Part shown: one piece after another, positions 25,200 to 33,385 of the stretch
Numbering within the stretch: position 1 is the first letter of the stretch
Layout: every line of letters begins with the position of its first letter
NCBI GenBank assembly: GCA_964407525.1
Contig: CAYOWC010000009.1
Location: 1 to 47,577 of the forward strand
Length of the DNA stretch: 47,577 nt
Direction: 5' to 3'
Origin: DUZB01 sp964407525
Lineage (GTDB): Bacteria > Desulfobacterota > DSM-4660 > Desulfatiglandales > Desulfatiglandaceae
The notes under the pieces: model-generated
What the model was told of the DNA's origin: nothing
Databases searched by the model: none
What the model saw: the letters and a program-made list of their open reading frames with translations, nothing else
Program-made: the position numbers and the translations under genes

Positions 25200-25276
25200 G
25201 AGAGTCGTCATGACAAGATCGCTTTTCTCTCCTCCTGTTCACAATTATTCCACTGATTCCCTCACATGCCATGGTC
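25200..25276 (+). pseudogene. Remnant of a caspase-gene leader
   Basis: This stretch matches the ribosome site and signal-peptide codons of the caspase gene at 28546-28622: GGAGAGTC-then-ATG, CGCTTTTCTC, CTGTTCACA, CTGATTCCC/TTGATTCCC and CACAT occur in the same order with small indels. Nothing of the protease domain follows. It appears to be the start of a duplicated caspase gene whose body was lost. Confidence 0.55.
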
Positions 25277-25308
25277 GCTCAGTACAAACAACCGATGGAG
25301 AAAACAAG

Positions 25309-26010
25309 ATGAAGATTAAGAAGCCCTGGATGTTTCTTGCGGCAATAGCCCTGGTGCTGACCTGTGAAACAGCCCTTTTCGCTGCGACCATCAAGACCAG
25401 TGACTATTGGGTGATGCAGGACGGTTACAATGAGGTATTTGTTGCCTCGGCCGGATCGGAATATCTGTCCGTGACGTATGGAAGTTATGCCAGAATAGAT
25501 GGCGAAGTTTTCCAGGTGGATTACCCCGGGCAGCTTGCTCAGTTTCTTAAATACGACGAGGCGGGAAACCTGGTCTATCATGGGGCCACGTTTGATGATA
25601 CGGCATACGGAAGCAAGTGGACGTATGTCCCTGACAGTCCTCGGGTTTTTTTCCAAGCCTCTCTGGAAACGGGGAAAACGTATACGTCCAATTGGAGACG
25701 GAAAGAATATAAGGATGGAACGTATATCGATTATGGAAGCGACAATTTCACTATCACCGTTTCAGAGGAACGGAACGTTTCTGTTCCCGCCGGTACCTTC
25801 GATACGTACCGTATTGATGTGGCAGATAAATATGAGACCAGCGCGGGTGTAACCGACACCACCTACCGAACCTACTGGCTGACCAAGGGGGTCGGGTGGG
25901 TGAAGATGAAGATTGAGGGTGTCGAGTATGAACTCTACAATACCCCCTCGGTTTCGCCTATGCCGCCTATTCTGGAAGTAGCAAAGTCGGGTTACATGGT
26001 GACCATCTAG
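25309..26010 (+). CDS. Secreted mosaic surface protein, N-terminal part ended by in-frame TAG
   Basis: 233 residues from ATG 25309 (ribosome site GGAG) to TAG 26008-26010. A signal peptide with cleavage likely after ALFA (about residue 25) precedes a beta-rich domain of about 190 residues with VSVPAGTFDTYRI and YWLTKGVGWVKMKIEGVEYEL, then the first strand of a fibronectin type III domain. The paralogue at 30800 reads through the same point with TCC (Ser) before TGG, where this gene has TAG. The same frame stays open for 674 more codons, so gene and continuation (26083-28032) were one protein. It could be a recent nonsense allele, a readthrough site or two split products. Confidence 0.8.
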   Translation: MKIKKPWMFLAAIALVLTCETALFAATIKTSDYWVMQDGYNEVFVASAGSEYLSVTYGSYARIDGEVFQVDYPGQLAQFLKYDEAGNLVYHGATFDDTAYGSKWTYVPDSPRVFFQASLETGKTYTSNWRRKEYKDGTYIDYGSDNFTITVSEERNVSVPAGTFDTYRIDVADKYETSAGVTDTTYRTYWLTKGVGWVKMKIEGVEYELYNTPSVSPMPPILEVAKSGYMVTI

Positions 26011-26082
26011 TGGGATGCTGTTGAAGGAGCAACAGGGTACACTTTTGCTTACGCCCCTTATCCTGATGCCGGTTGGGTTGAA

Positions 26083-28032
26083 ATGCTCGATGTGGGTCTG
26101 AGCCGATACTTTTCTGGCGAATTGCCCCATGGTTCGGCTTACTACGTCTGCATTTTGGCCTACAACAATGTTGGCTCGAGCGACTATTCAAATCTGGAGT
26201 ATTTTGTCCTTGACGGTTCGACACCCCTCCAGGTCAGTCCCACCTCTTTGACCCTCGAAACCGGGGAAACGGGAACCTGTGCCATCAGCGGTGGTACGGG
26301 ATATTACGATGCCTTTTCCAGCGACTCCTCCGTGGCGGAGGTTACCGTAAGCGGCAGCACGCTGAATGTGCTGGGAGGTGCAGCGGGTTCGGCCACCATC
26401 ACGGTGTACGACAGCGCAATGACCGTTAAAACGGTGTCTGTGACCAGTACCGGCCCGCCAGCCACGTACAGCAACAGTCTGGGACAGAGCTTTGTTTTGA
26501 TTCCTTCAGGCACGTTCACCATGGGGAGCCCCACAAGCGAACCGGGAAGAAACAAGGATGAAGCTCAGCATGAGGTGGTTATTACCCAGCCCTATTACAT
26601 GCAGGCAACCGAGGTTACCCAGGCTCAGTGGAAGGCGGTGATGGGGCGTAATCCTTCACATTTCAGCAGTTGTGGGGACAATTGTCCTGCGGAGAATATT
26701 TCCTGGAATGACGCGCAGGACTACATCGTTCAAATGAATGCCCTGGGTGAGGGGACTTACCGTCTACCGACCGAAGCGGAATGGGAGTATGCGTCAAGGG
26801 CGGGGAGTACCACGGCCTTCGGAAATGGAGAAATAACCCAAACGGGTTGCAGCAATGATCCCATACTGCAATCCATGGGGTGGTACTGCTATAATGCCAG
26901 CAATAAAACCCACCCGGTCGCCCAGAAGACGCCCAATGCATGGGGGCTATATGATATGCATGGGAACGCCTGGGAGTGGTGCCATGACTGGTATGACAGT
27001 TACCCGTCCCAAAAGGTTACCGACCCAACAGGTCCTTCCACAGGATCTGGCCGTCTGGTGCGGGGCGGTAGTTGGTTCGACAACGCCATGGTCTGTCGAT
27101 CGGCCTATCGGTATTATAGTTCTCCCACCCCCGGAGACAGCGTAAACGGCTTACGACTGGTTAAAGAACCTTTACTTAATATGCCACTTGGCGTCATCCC
27201 TACCAGTCTGTCTGTTTCTGCCGAAGAAATCACCACCTGCTCCATAAGTGGAGGAACAAAGCCCTATGTCGCTAATTCAAGCAATATGGCGGTGGCAACC
27301 GTCTCGGTCACTGACGGTACGCTGTATGTGACAGGGGTTTCAGCCGGGTCGGCCACCCTTATTGTTAATGACAGTGCGTCGGCCGCAACGTCTGTGGGGG
27401 TTAGTGTAACCGGTTCAGGCTTGGTTACCATTACACCGGATCTCTACAAGGGGCCTGATCCTTCATTGTGGTCGACCCAAGGGGATCTCTCTTTTGGTAA
27501 TGGCGTAATGACCATTATGCGTGGAGAGATTTACTCCAGTGCTACATCGGAAGAGCATTATCTTGCTGGTCTATATTTTAACGCGTCGACGACACGTAGC
27601 GTTGTGGAAATATCTGCTGACATAATGCTCCCTTCCATATCTGAACATGGTAACAGTAATCTCGACGGTTCTTACATTGGAGTAGTTCTGATAAGGTCAA
27701 ATACCAAAGAAGGGGTTGAAACTGGAACTTCAATTACCTTGTCTCGTTACTACCCTTCAGGAGAAACCTCAATATGCATGGGTGTTTACGACTTCGATAC
27801 TCTTATCGATAAATATATTTATGGTGAAATGGATTTAGACCGCTTTTACTCCTTGAAAGTAAAGATTGACGGTTCAGTAGCCAGGATGTTCGTAGATGGC
27901 GTGGAAATTCATACTTGGAACTATGACTCCCAATTTGAATACGCAGAAACAAGGGCTTATATCCATGGATGGAATTTTTTTGGTCAAATCGAAGGAAAAG
28001 CCAAAAACATATATGTGAGGGTAAAGGAGTAG
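26083..28032 (+). CDS. FGE-sulfatase (SUMF1) domain protein, continuation after TAG
   Basis: In frame with 25309-26010; the open frame runs from 26011, and 26083 is only its first start-like codon without a ribosome site. Domains: rest of the fibronectin III domain, a bacterial Ig-like domain (SPTSLTLETGETGTC), a formylglycine-generating-enzyme-like domain (FTMGSPTSEPG, ENISWNDAQDY, YRLPTEAEWEYASRAG, GNAWEWCHDWY, LVRGGSWFDN, CRSAYRYY, GLRLVKE), a second Ig-like domain and a C-terminal beta-sandwich of about 190 residues resembling laminin-G-type carbohydrate-binding modules. Such SUMF1 domains in secreted bacterial proteins usually act as C-type-lectin-fold binding modules. Without the N-terminal part it would lack a signal peptide. 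Confidence 0.85.
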   Translation: MLDVGLSRYFSGELPHGSAYYVCILAYNNVGSSDYSNLEYFVLDGSTPLQVSPTSLTLETGETGTCAISGGTGYYDAFSSDSSVAEVTVSGSTLNVLGGAAGSATITVYDSAMTVKTVSVTSTGPPATYSNSLGQSFVLIPSGTFTMGSPTSEPGRNKDEAQHEVVITQPYYMQATEVTQAQWKAVMGRNPSHFSSCGDNCPAENISWNDAQDYIVQMNALGEGTYRLPTEAEWEYASRAGSTTAFGNGEITQTGCSNDPILQSMGWYCYNASNKTHPVAQKTPNAWGLYDMHGNAWEWCHDWYDSYPSQKVTDPTGPSTGSGRLVRGGSWFDNAMVCRSAYRYYSSPTPGDSVNGLRLVKEPLLNMPLGVIPTSLSVSAEEITTCSISGGTKPYVANSSNMAVATVSVTDGTLYVTGVSAGSATLIVNDSASAATSVGVSVTGSGLVTITPDLYKGPDPSLWSTQGDLSFGNGVMTIMRGEIYSSATSEEHYLAGLYFNASTTRSVVEISADIMLPSISEHGNSNLDGSYIGVVLIRSNTKEGVETGTSITLSRYYPSGETSICMGVYDFDTLIDKYIYGEMDLDRFYSLKVKIDGSVARMFVDGVEIHTWNYDSQFEYAETRAYIHGWNFFGQIEGKAKNIYVRVKE

Positions 28033-28050
28033 TAGCGGTATGATAATTCT

Positions 28051-28092
28051 CCCTCGTTCCCAGGCTCCTCTTCTGTTCCGCTTGGGAACGAC
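28051..28092. repeat. REP-like palindromic element
   Basis: CCCTCGTTCCCAGGC ... GCTTGGGAACGA: the same palindrome family as at 24180, with a longer spacer between arms. Confidence 0.6.
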
Positions 28093-28291
28093 CGGGAAAT
28101 CTGAATGCCCGCGGGTGGTAATGTTATAACGATTAGGGCCGACCCAGCCGGGTTGTGTAGAAGACTCGCAATGTCTGGGAATTGTACGGCATTTCAGGGA
28201 GTGTGTGGAAACATGGGGGACGGTCCGGACCATGTAAGGACATGCCCGGAATTTTTGTCTTTCCGACGGCGCTTGTGCCCATTTATTGTGA

Positions 28292-28447
28292 TTATGGCAG
28301 GATTTTAAAACCTGCTGTTATGAAATGACGGTCTGCTGTAAGCGCCTTTTCTATTCCCAACTCTGTCGTGATTACAAAACTCGTGCAATCGGTAAAGGAA
28401 AAAGTTTGGCCGCGCCACTTAAAAAGCCACCTGATAGACTTTTCCAC
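28292..28447 (-). pseudogene. 3' fragment of a PIN-domain (VapC) toxin gene
   Basis: The minus strand encodes about 51 residues ending at a stop (28292-28294). They match the C-terminal end of VapC PIN toxins: GQTFSFTDCTSF, an LGIEKALTADRHF stretch with the acidic Asp, and AGFKILP at the terminus. The catalytic N-terminal half and any VapB partner are missing upstream, where no matching frame continues. A non-functional relic, and evidence that toxin genes have moved or decayed here before. Confidence 0.7.
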
Positions 28448-28556
28448 CCCGTTGAATTTTACTGAAAGTCCTTGCAGGGAATGGTTCCCTATGATATTTC
28501 TGTCAGTGAAATAGACTCAAATATCATGTTCCTTCATGCTTGCTTGGAGAGTCTCC

Positions 28557-30506
28557 ATGAAAAAGAGCGCTTTTCTCACCTTCCTTCTGTTCACAGCAAT
28601 TCTGTTGATTCCCACACATATCATCGCTGCATCCCGTGGCATCACGGTTGTCTCAAAAAAAGGGCAGGCCCTTGGGGTTTACAAGGACTATCAGGCTCTG
28701 GTGGTGGGTGTGGGCAATTACCAGGTGTGGCCCGACCTTCCCAATGCGGTCCAGGATGCCCGGGACGTGGCCGAAATGCTGGAAAAGCTCAGTTTCAAGG
28801 TGAAGACGGTGCTCAATCCCACCTCTTCCGAACTGAATCGGGCGATTGGGGATATGGTCTATCGGATGGGTACGGAGAAAAACCGGGGAGTCCTTTTTTT
28901 CTATGCAGGGCACGGGGAGACCGAGTCCCTGGCCGACGGGACCAACATGGGGTACATCATCCCAACGGACTGCCCATTGCTGAAAACAGACCCCATGGGG
29001 TTTGCCTCCCGGGCAGTCAGCATGCGCGACATTGAGTCGGCATCCCTTCGAATCCGGTCGAAACATGTGCTCATGCTTTTTGATTCCTGCTTTTCGGGGG
29101 CGCTTTTTGCCTTGGTCCGCGCGGTGCCCGACGACATTTCAGAAAAGAGCACCCTGCCCGTCCGCCAGTATATTACCGCCGGCCGGGAGGATGAGCAGGT
29201 CCCGGATCACAGCATGTTCAAGCGTTGCCTCCTGATCGGGTTGGAAGGGGACGCGGACCTGACAGGTGACGGGTATGTGACCGGTTCTGAACTGGGCATG
29301 TATCTCTCCGACCGGGTTGTCAACTATACCCGTAGCCGGCAGCATCCCCAGTACGGAAAGATCAACAATCCAAACCTGGACCGGGGAGATTTTATCTTCG
29401 TGCCTCGGAAAACCTTGGAAAAGCAGGCAAAGGAAGCGCAGATCCAGAAAGAGAAGGCCGTCCTTCTGCGCGATGTGGACAAGCTGAGAAAAGAACGTGC
29501 CGAAACCCAGAAACTCCTGGAAGACATGAAACGCCTTCTGCAGGAAAGAGCGGAAGCGGAAAAGGATATCAGCACATCTGAGGCGGAAAAACAGGCTCTG
29601 GAAAGAAAGCTAACCAGTCTGCAGAAAGAAAAAGAGACCATGGGCAGCCTTGTTGAGACCAGGGAACGGGAATACGTGGCCGGGCTCGCCGCATCCCGTG
29701 AAGGAATAGCAGAAGAGACCGCTAAGAAAAAAGCGCTCGAAAAAGAATTGGAAAAACTGCGGAAAGAAAGGAAAGAATCAGAAGCCAGATTCGCGGAATC
29801 CCAGAAAAGAATCAGGGAGGAAGCGGCCAGGAAAAAGGCTCTTGAACAGGAACTGAAGCGCCTCAGAGAAGAAAGGGAAAAGGCTGAGGCTGAAAAATTG
29901 GCCGATGCCGCGAGGAGGGCCGAAGCGGCAAGAAAAGCTGAGGTAGAGAAAAAAAATAAGGAGCCGGCATCGGTAAAAATCCCGGCACCGGCGGTGTCTA
30001 AAATCCCGACAAAAAAAGAGCCAATGGTCCAGGTGCCGGAACCGGCTGTCAAAAAAACTATTCAATCTTCTGGTTCTACTCAAAACCTCAAACCGGTAAA
30101 AAAGATGGCCTCCCTGAAGGTTCCCGAAGCCGAACCTGTGAAGAAGACAACCCTTCCTAAAATGGAAACGCCCAGGCCAGGAAAAGGAACCGCGACCCTG
30201 ATCATCACCTCCAACAAGAAGGGGGCCGAGGTGTACCTGGACAAAAAGGAAATCTCTTTCTGGGCGGATCCCGAAGAGGCCTGGATTCTTCGTGGGAAGG
30301 CCCCTTTTCGATTGGACGGTATATCCCCGGGAGAGCATGAGATTCGTGTGTACCTGGACAAACATGACGAAGAGGTGAGGATCCTGAACTTCAAGCCCGG
30401 AGAAACCGTAGAACTCCATGTGCCGCTTTTTCAGGCCATCGTTGACAGTGGTGGCCATGGCGGTGGAGGTGGTGGTGGTGGAGGCGGCGGCGGTGGAGGG
30501 GGATAA
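28557..30506 (+). CDS. Secreted caspase-like (peptidase C14) protein with PEGA domain and polyglycine tail
   Basis: 649 residues from ATG 28557, with GGAG eight bases upstream. A signal peptide (about 1-25, ending around IIAAS) is followed by a caspase fold: ALVVGVGNYQ, catalytic His119 in FYAGHGE and Cys178 in LFDSCFSG. Residues of about 285-470 form a long charged coiled coil. A Lys/Pro-rich linker leads to a PEGA domain (GTATLIITSNKKGAEVYLD) and the protein ends in about 17 glycines broken by one histidine. The glycine codons are a mixture of GGT, GGC, GGA and GGG. It sits between two secreted mosaic lectin-like proteins. Orthocaspases cut after Arg/Lys; here the substrate might be a neighbour, but that is inference. 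Confidence 0.9.
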   Translation: MKKSAFLTFLLFTAILLIPTHIIAASRGITVVSKKGQALGVYKDYQALVVGVGNYQVWPDLPNAVQDARDVAEMLEKLSFKVKTVLNPTSSELNRAIGDMVYRMGTEKNRGVLFFYAGHGETESLADGTNMGYIIPTDCPLLKTDPMGFASRAVSMRDIESASLRIRSKHVLMLFDSCFSGALFALVRAVPDDISEKSTLPVRQYITAGREDEQVPDHSMFKRCLLIGLEGDADLTGDGYVTGSELGMYLSDRVVNYTRSRQHPQYGKINNPNLDRGDFIFVPRKTLEKQAKEAQIQKEKAVLLRDVDKLRKERAETQKLLEDMKRLLQERAEAEKDISTSEAEKQALERKLTSLQKEKETMGSLVETREREYVAGLAASREGIAEETAKKKALEKELEKLRKERKESEARFAESQKRIREEAARKKALEQELKRLREEREKAEAEKLADAARRAEAARKAEVEKKNKEPASVKIPAPAVSKIPTKKEPMVQVPEPAVKKTIQSSGSTQNLKPVKKMASLKVPEAEPVKKTTLPKMETPRPGKGTATLIITSNKKGAEVYLDKKEISFWADPEEAWILRGKAPFRLDGISPGEHEIRVYLDKHDEEVRILNFKPGETVELHVPLFQAIVDSGGHGGGGGGGGGGGGGGG

Positions 30507-30574
30507 GCTATCCGGGTTACGGGTTGCAAATCAGGTAAGCGAAGACTCCGATGGCATAAACCTAAGAACATTTT

Positions 30575-30765
30575 TAAAGACAACAATCGAATGACGAGCA
30601 ATCGAGCAATCGAGCAATCGAACGAAAGACTGTTTCAAGGCAAGGAAGTGGTGATCAGTCTTCTTGGCGTTCCGTTCGAATGTTCGTCAATCGAAGGTTC
30701 GTTATTCGTCATGCAGCTTTCCCTCGTTCCCAGGCTTTGCCTGGGAATGCATGTGTAGAGGCCCC
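30575..30765. repeat. Short tandem GAGCAATC repeats and REP-like palindrome
   Basis: About 30590-30625 holds GAGCAATC units in tandem, followed by GTTCG/AATCG-rich sequence. At 30721-30750 the REP-like CCCTCGTTCCCAGGC ... GCCTGGGAATGCA copy occurs. No gene is visible in this 290-base gap apart from the ribosome site for the next gene. Confidence 0.65.
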
Positions 30766-30799
30766 GCTTCGGTACAAACAAACTTATGGAGAAAGAAAG

Positions 30800-32317
30800 A
30801 TGAAGATCAAGACGATCTGGATATTTCTTGCAGCAATAACCCTGGTACTGCTGACTTGTGAAACAGCCCTTTTTGCTGCGACCATCAAGACCAGTGACTA
30901 TTGGGTGATGCAGGACGGCTACAATGAGGTGTTTGTTGCTTCGGCCGGATCGGAATATCTGACTGTGACGTATGGAAGTTATGCCAGAATAGAGGGCGAA
31001 GTTTTCGAGGTGGATTATCCTGGGCCGCTTGCTCAGTTCCTCAAGTACGACGGAGCGGGAAACCTGGTCTATTACGGGGCCACGTTTAGTGATACGGACG
31101 GGGCAGAATGGGTGTATACTGTAGAGAATCCTCAGACATTTTTACCCGCTGTTCTGGAAACGGGAGAAGAGATTAAGTTCGGTTGGCAGCGGCAAGAATA
31201 TGAAAATGGGTTTCCTGCCGGTACTGGGAGCGATAATTTCACCATCACCCTTTCAGAGGAACTGGGAGTAATAGTTTCAGCGGGCAAGTTCGATACGTTA
31301 CGTATGGATTTGAAAGACGTCTATGTTCCCAACTCTGGTGATATCAAAACCACCTACCGCACCTACTGGCTGGCGAAGGGGATCGGGTGGGTGAAGATGA
31401 AGATTGAGGGTGTCGAGTATGAACTCTATAATACCCCCTCGCTTTCGCCTTTGCCGCCTGTTCTGAAAGTAACAAAATCGGGTTACACCGTGACCATTTC
31501 CTGGGATGCCGTCGAAGGAGCAACAGGCTACATTTTTGTTTACGCACCTTATCCCGATGCCAGCTGGGTTGAAATGCTTGATGTGGGTCTGAACCGATCC
31601 TTTTCGGGCGAATTGCCCCATGGTTCGGCTTACTACGTCTGCATTTTGGCCTACAACAATGTTGGCTCGAGCGACTATTCAAATCTGGAGTATTTTGTCC
31701 TTGACGGTTCGACACCCCTCCAGGTCAATCCCACCTCTCTGACCCTCGAAACCGGGGAAACGGGAACCTGTGCTATCAGCGGCGGAACGGGATATTACGA
31801 TGCCTATTCCAGCAACTCCTCCGTGGCGGAGGTTACCGTAAGCGGCAGCACGCTGAATGTGTTGGGAGGTGCAGCGGGTTCGGCCACTATCACGGTGTAT
31901 GACAGTGCGTTTGCTATTATACCAGTGTCTGTGACAGTGACCGGGGGAAACAATCCTATCAGTGTTTCCGTAACTATTCAAGCGACGAATTCGGATTGGA
32001 CTGACACCGGTGTTTATGTAGAGAACGGTAAAACATTGTTTGTGGCTACGACAGGTATGATACGGGTATGTTGCGGCTCTTCCCCTTTGGATATTTCTCC
32101 CGATGGTGAGCCACCTTCGAATACAGATGATTTTCCAGCTCCAAGTTTGCCTGCCTATTCATTGATTGGTAGAATAGGCAATGATGGTACACCTTTCTTT
32201 GTTGGGAGCAGCTATGTTGGTAGCATATCCACATCAGGGAAATTGCATTTGATTGTGAATGACTGTGAGCACTGGGATAATACAGGTTTTTTCACTTCAA
32301 CTATTTCTACAAACTGA
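30800..32317 (+). CDS. Secreted mosaic protein with LecA (PA-IL)-like lectin domain
   Basis: 505 residues from ATG 30800 with a GGAG site, the same context as the gene at 25309. Signal peptide ending near ALFA, the same beta-rich N-terminal domain, fibronectin III domain (VTISWDAVEGATGY) and Ig-like domain. DNA of the last two is about 95% identical to the paralogue and contains runs over 100 bases with no difference. The C-terminus differs: instead of FGE it has about 120 residues like the galactophilic lectin LecA (NSDWTDTGVYVENGKTL, SLIGRIGNDGTPFFVG, LHLIVNDCEHWDNTG). Probably an exported sugar-binding protein. Confidence 0.87.
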   Translation: MKIKTIWIFLAAITLVLLTCETALFAATIKTSDYWVMQDGYNEVFVASAGSEYLTVTYGSYARIEGEVFEVDYPGPLAQFLKYDGAGNLVYYGATFSDTDGAEWVYTVENPQTFLPAVLETGEEIKFGWQRQEYENGFPAGTGSDNFTITLSEELGVIVSAGKFDTLRMDLKDVYVPNSGDIKTTYRTYWLAKGIGWVKMKIEGVEYELYNTPSLSPLPPVLKVTKSGYTVTISWDAVEGATGYIFVYAPYPDASWVEMLDVGLNRSFSGELPHGSAYYVCILAYNNVGSSDYSNLEYFVLDGSTPLQVNPTSLTLETGETGTCAISGGTGYYDAYSSNSSVAEVTVSGSTLNVLGGAAGSATITVYDSAFAIIPVSVTVTGGNNPISVSVTIQATNSDWTDTGVYVENGKTLFVATTGMIRVCCGSSPLDISPDGEPPSNTDDFPAPSLPAYSLIGRIGNDGTPFFVGSSYVGSISTSGKLHLIVNDCEHWDNTGFFTSTISTN

Positions 32318-32380
32318 ACGGAGGTTTTCCCTTTGTTAAAGGTTCAGCCTCAGTTCCTTCATAAAGCCAAACGGCTCCAT

Positions 32381-32408
32381 AGGAAAGCGAATCGGCTTTC
32401 CTGTTTTC
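32381..32408 (+). terminator. Hairpin terminator after the lectin gene
   Basis: AGGAAAGC-GAATCG-GCTTTCCT followed by GTTTTCCT: a perfect eight-base stem with a short T run, 63 bases after the lectin stop codon. Confidence 0.6.
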
Positions 32409-32445
32409 CTGGAAATTCTTATTCAAGTTCATACTGAACCTGATT

Positions 32446-32571
32446 TCAGGCTCGACCCGGGTGCATCGGGGCGGCGGGCGGAACAACCACGTCAGTTACT
32501 GCCGGTCGGCCGGCTGGTTTATCAGTTACCCCGGCTCCCTCAACAAACCTATCTGGTTTGGCAGGAGATAA
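32446..32571 (+). pseudogene. Orphan C-terminal fragment of an FGE-sulfatase domain
   Basis: 41 codons and a TAA encode SGSTRVHRGGGRNN, then SYCRSAGW and PIWFGRR. This is the terminal module of the FGE/C-type-lectin fold (compare GRLVRGGSWFDN and CRSAYRYY in the gene at 26083). The upstream frame soon meets a stop and has no FGE homology, so this is a detached tail. Substitutions fall on positions that are asparagine-rich in typical members, a pattern seen in variable regions of diversity-generating retroelements, but no reverse transcriptase or template repeat is in the window. Confidence 0.65.
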
Positions 32572-32591
32572 TTCATCCGAAAGTGATTGAC

Positions 32592-32625
32592 CCCTCGCTC
32601 CCACGCTCCGCCTGGGAACGAAGGG
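32592..32625. repeat. REP-like palindromic element
   Basis: CCTCGCTCCCACGCTCCGCCTGGGAACGAAGG, given by arms CTCCCACGC/GCCTGGGAAC. It is followed by a roughly 110-base stretch that is repeated after the REP copy at 34068. Confidence 0.6.
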
Positions 32626-32644
32626 AAATGGGATCTAAAATAAA

Positions 32645-32674
32645 TTGACTTCATCCATGAATGCCTAATAATAT
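32645..32674 (+). promoter_or_regulatory. Promoter candidate of the first brnT module
   Basis: TTGACT (32645-32650), 18 bases, TAATAT (32669-32674). The same spacing and -35 box are kept in the duplicated upstream region at 34118-34147, which supports it as a real element. Confidence 0.5.
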
Positions 32675-32736
32675 ACGGTTTTATAAAAGAACCCTATTTG
32701 GTATGTTGACGTTTATTGGGTTCAGGGTTCGCACCC

Positions 32737-32763
32737 CTGTGTGAGTGGCATCCTGCCGCGACC
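32737..32763. repeat. Palindromic repeat, left border of the toxin-antitoxin island
   Basis: CTGTGTGAGTGGCAT followed by CCTGCCGCGAC. An inverted copy lies at 35719-35744 and matches 24 of 26 bases. The core GTGGCA-NNN-TGCC(A/G)C is itself a palindrome. Confidence 0.65.
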
Positions 32764-32852
32764 GAATCTGCATGGTGCAGGAGTCGATAGACAGAACACC
32801 TAAATAGATCTGTTCGGACAAATGCGAACACGATCGAAAACTGGATAGTTAA

Positions 32853-33122
32853 ATGGATTTCGAGTGGGATCCGGAAAAGGCAAATCACAATGTAAGAAAG
32901 CACAAAGTTTCCTTTGAGGAGGCCGTGACGGTTTTTTATGATTCATTATCGGCGACTTTTCCTGACCCGGACCATTCAATCGGTGAGTCTCGTTTCATAA
33001 CTATCGGCTTCTCTTCGCGTGATCGGTTGTTAGTTGTAGCAAACACTGAAAGGGGAAATAGTCTGCGCATTATCAGTGCGCGGATTGCCACTTCCCATGA
33101 GAGGAAAAGACATGAAAAATAG
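32853..33122 (+). CDS. BrnT-family toxin
   Basis: An 89-residue BrnT-type RNase toxin. The family pattern is clear: FEWDPEKANHNVRKHKVSFEEA at the start, an ESRFITIG strand in the middle, and the terminal RIISARIATSHERK. It overlaps the antitoxin start by 11 bases, as usual for this toxin-first operon. It appears intact. Two other copies in the window have lost the centre of this gene. Confidence 0.9.
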   Translation: MDFEWDPEKANHNVRKHKVSFEEAVTVFYDSLSATFPDPDHSIGESRFITIGFSSRDRLLVVANTERGNSLRIISARIATSHERKRHEK

Positions 33123-33369
33123 AAGTGAAGAAGATCATGATGAGTTACGACCTGAATATCATTTTGATTATTCAAAAGCCGATCGCGGAAAATATTACAG
33201 GCGGATTCTTGCAGAAGGATCCAACGTGGTTGTTCTGGATCCGGATATCGCCGAATCTTTTCATGATTCAGCTTCTGTTAATGAGGCGTTGAGATCAATT
33301 TTGGCTCTGACCAAAAAGACTAAACAAATGGCAGGTCGTGTTGATGTAAGAAAGGAAGTCGACGCTTGA
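33112..33369 (+). CDS. Antitoxin partner of BrnT (copy 1)
   Basis: 85 residues from ATG 33112 (MKNRSEED). The N-terminal part carries EYHFDYSKADRGKYYRR, typical of the small antitoxins found after BrnT-like toxins, followed by VVVLDPDIAESFHDSASVNEALRSI, a ribbon-helix-helix-like DNA-binding segment. Overlap with the toxin gene implies coupled translation and probably autorepression. Confidence 0.85.
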   Translation: MKNRSEEDHDELRPEYHFDYSKADRGKYYRRILAEGSNVVVLDPDIAESFHDSASVNEALRSILALTKKTKQMAGRVDVRKEVDA

Positions 33370-33385
33370 GCGTGTTTTCCCCTCA

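Noticed and set aside
28105..28308. 67-residue open frame after the FGE protein gene
   Set aside because: No ribosome site or homology, and its end overlaps the VapC relic on the other strand.
30456..30506. Polyglycine tail as a sequencing or slippage artefact
   Set aside because: Codons are mixed among GGT, GGC, GGA and GGG, which does not fit a simple repeated unit, so it is kept as a real protein feature.
26083..32571. A complete diversity-generating retroelement
   Set aside because: FGE-type target-like domains exist, but no reverse transcriptase, accessory protein or template repeat was found, and the intact FGE domain is not at the protein's C-terminus.
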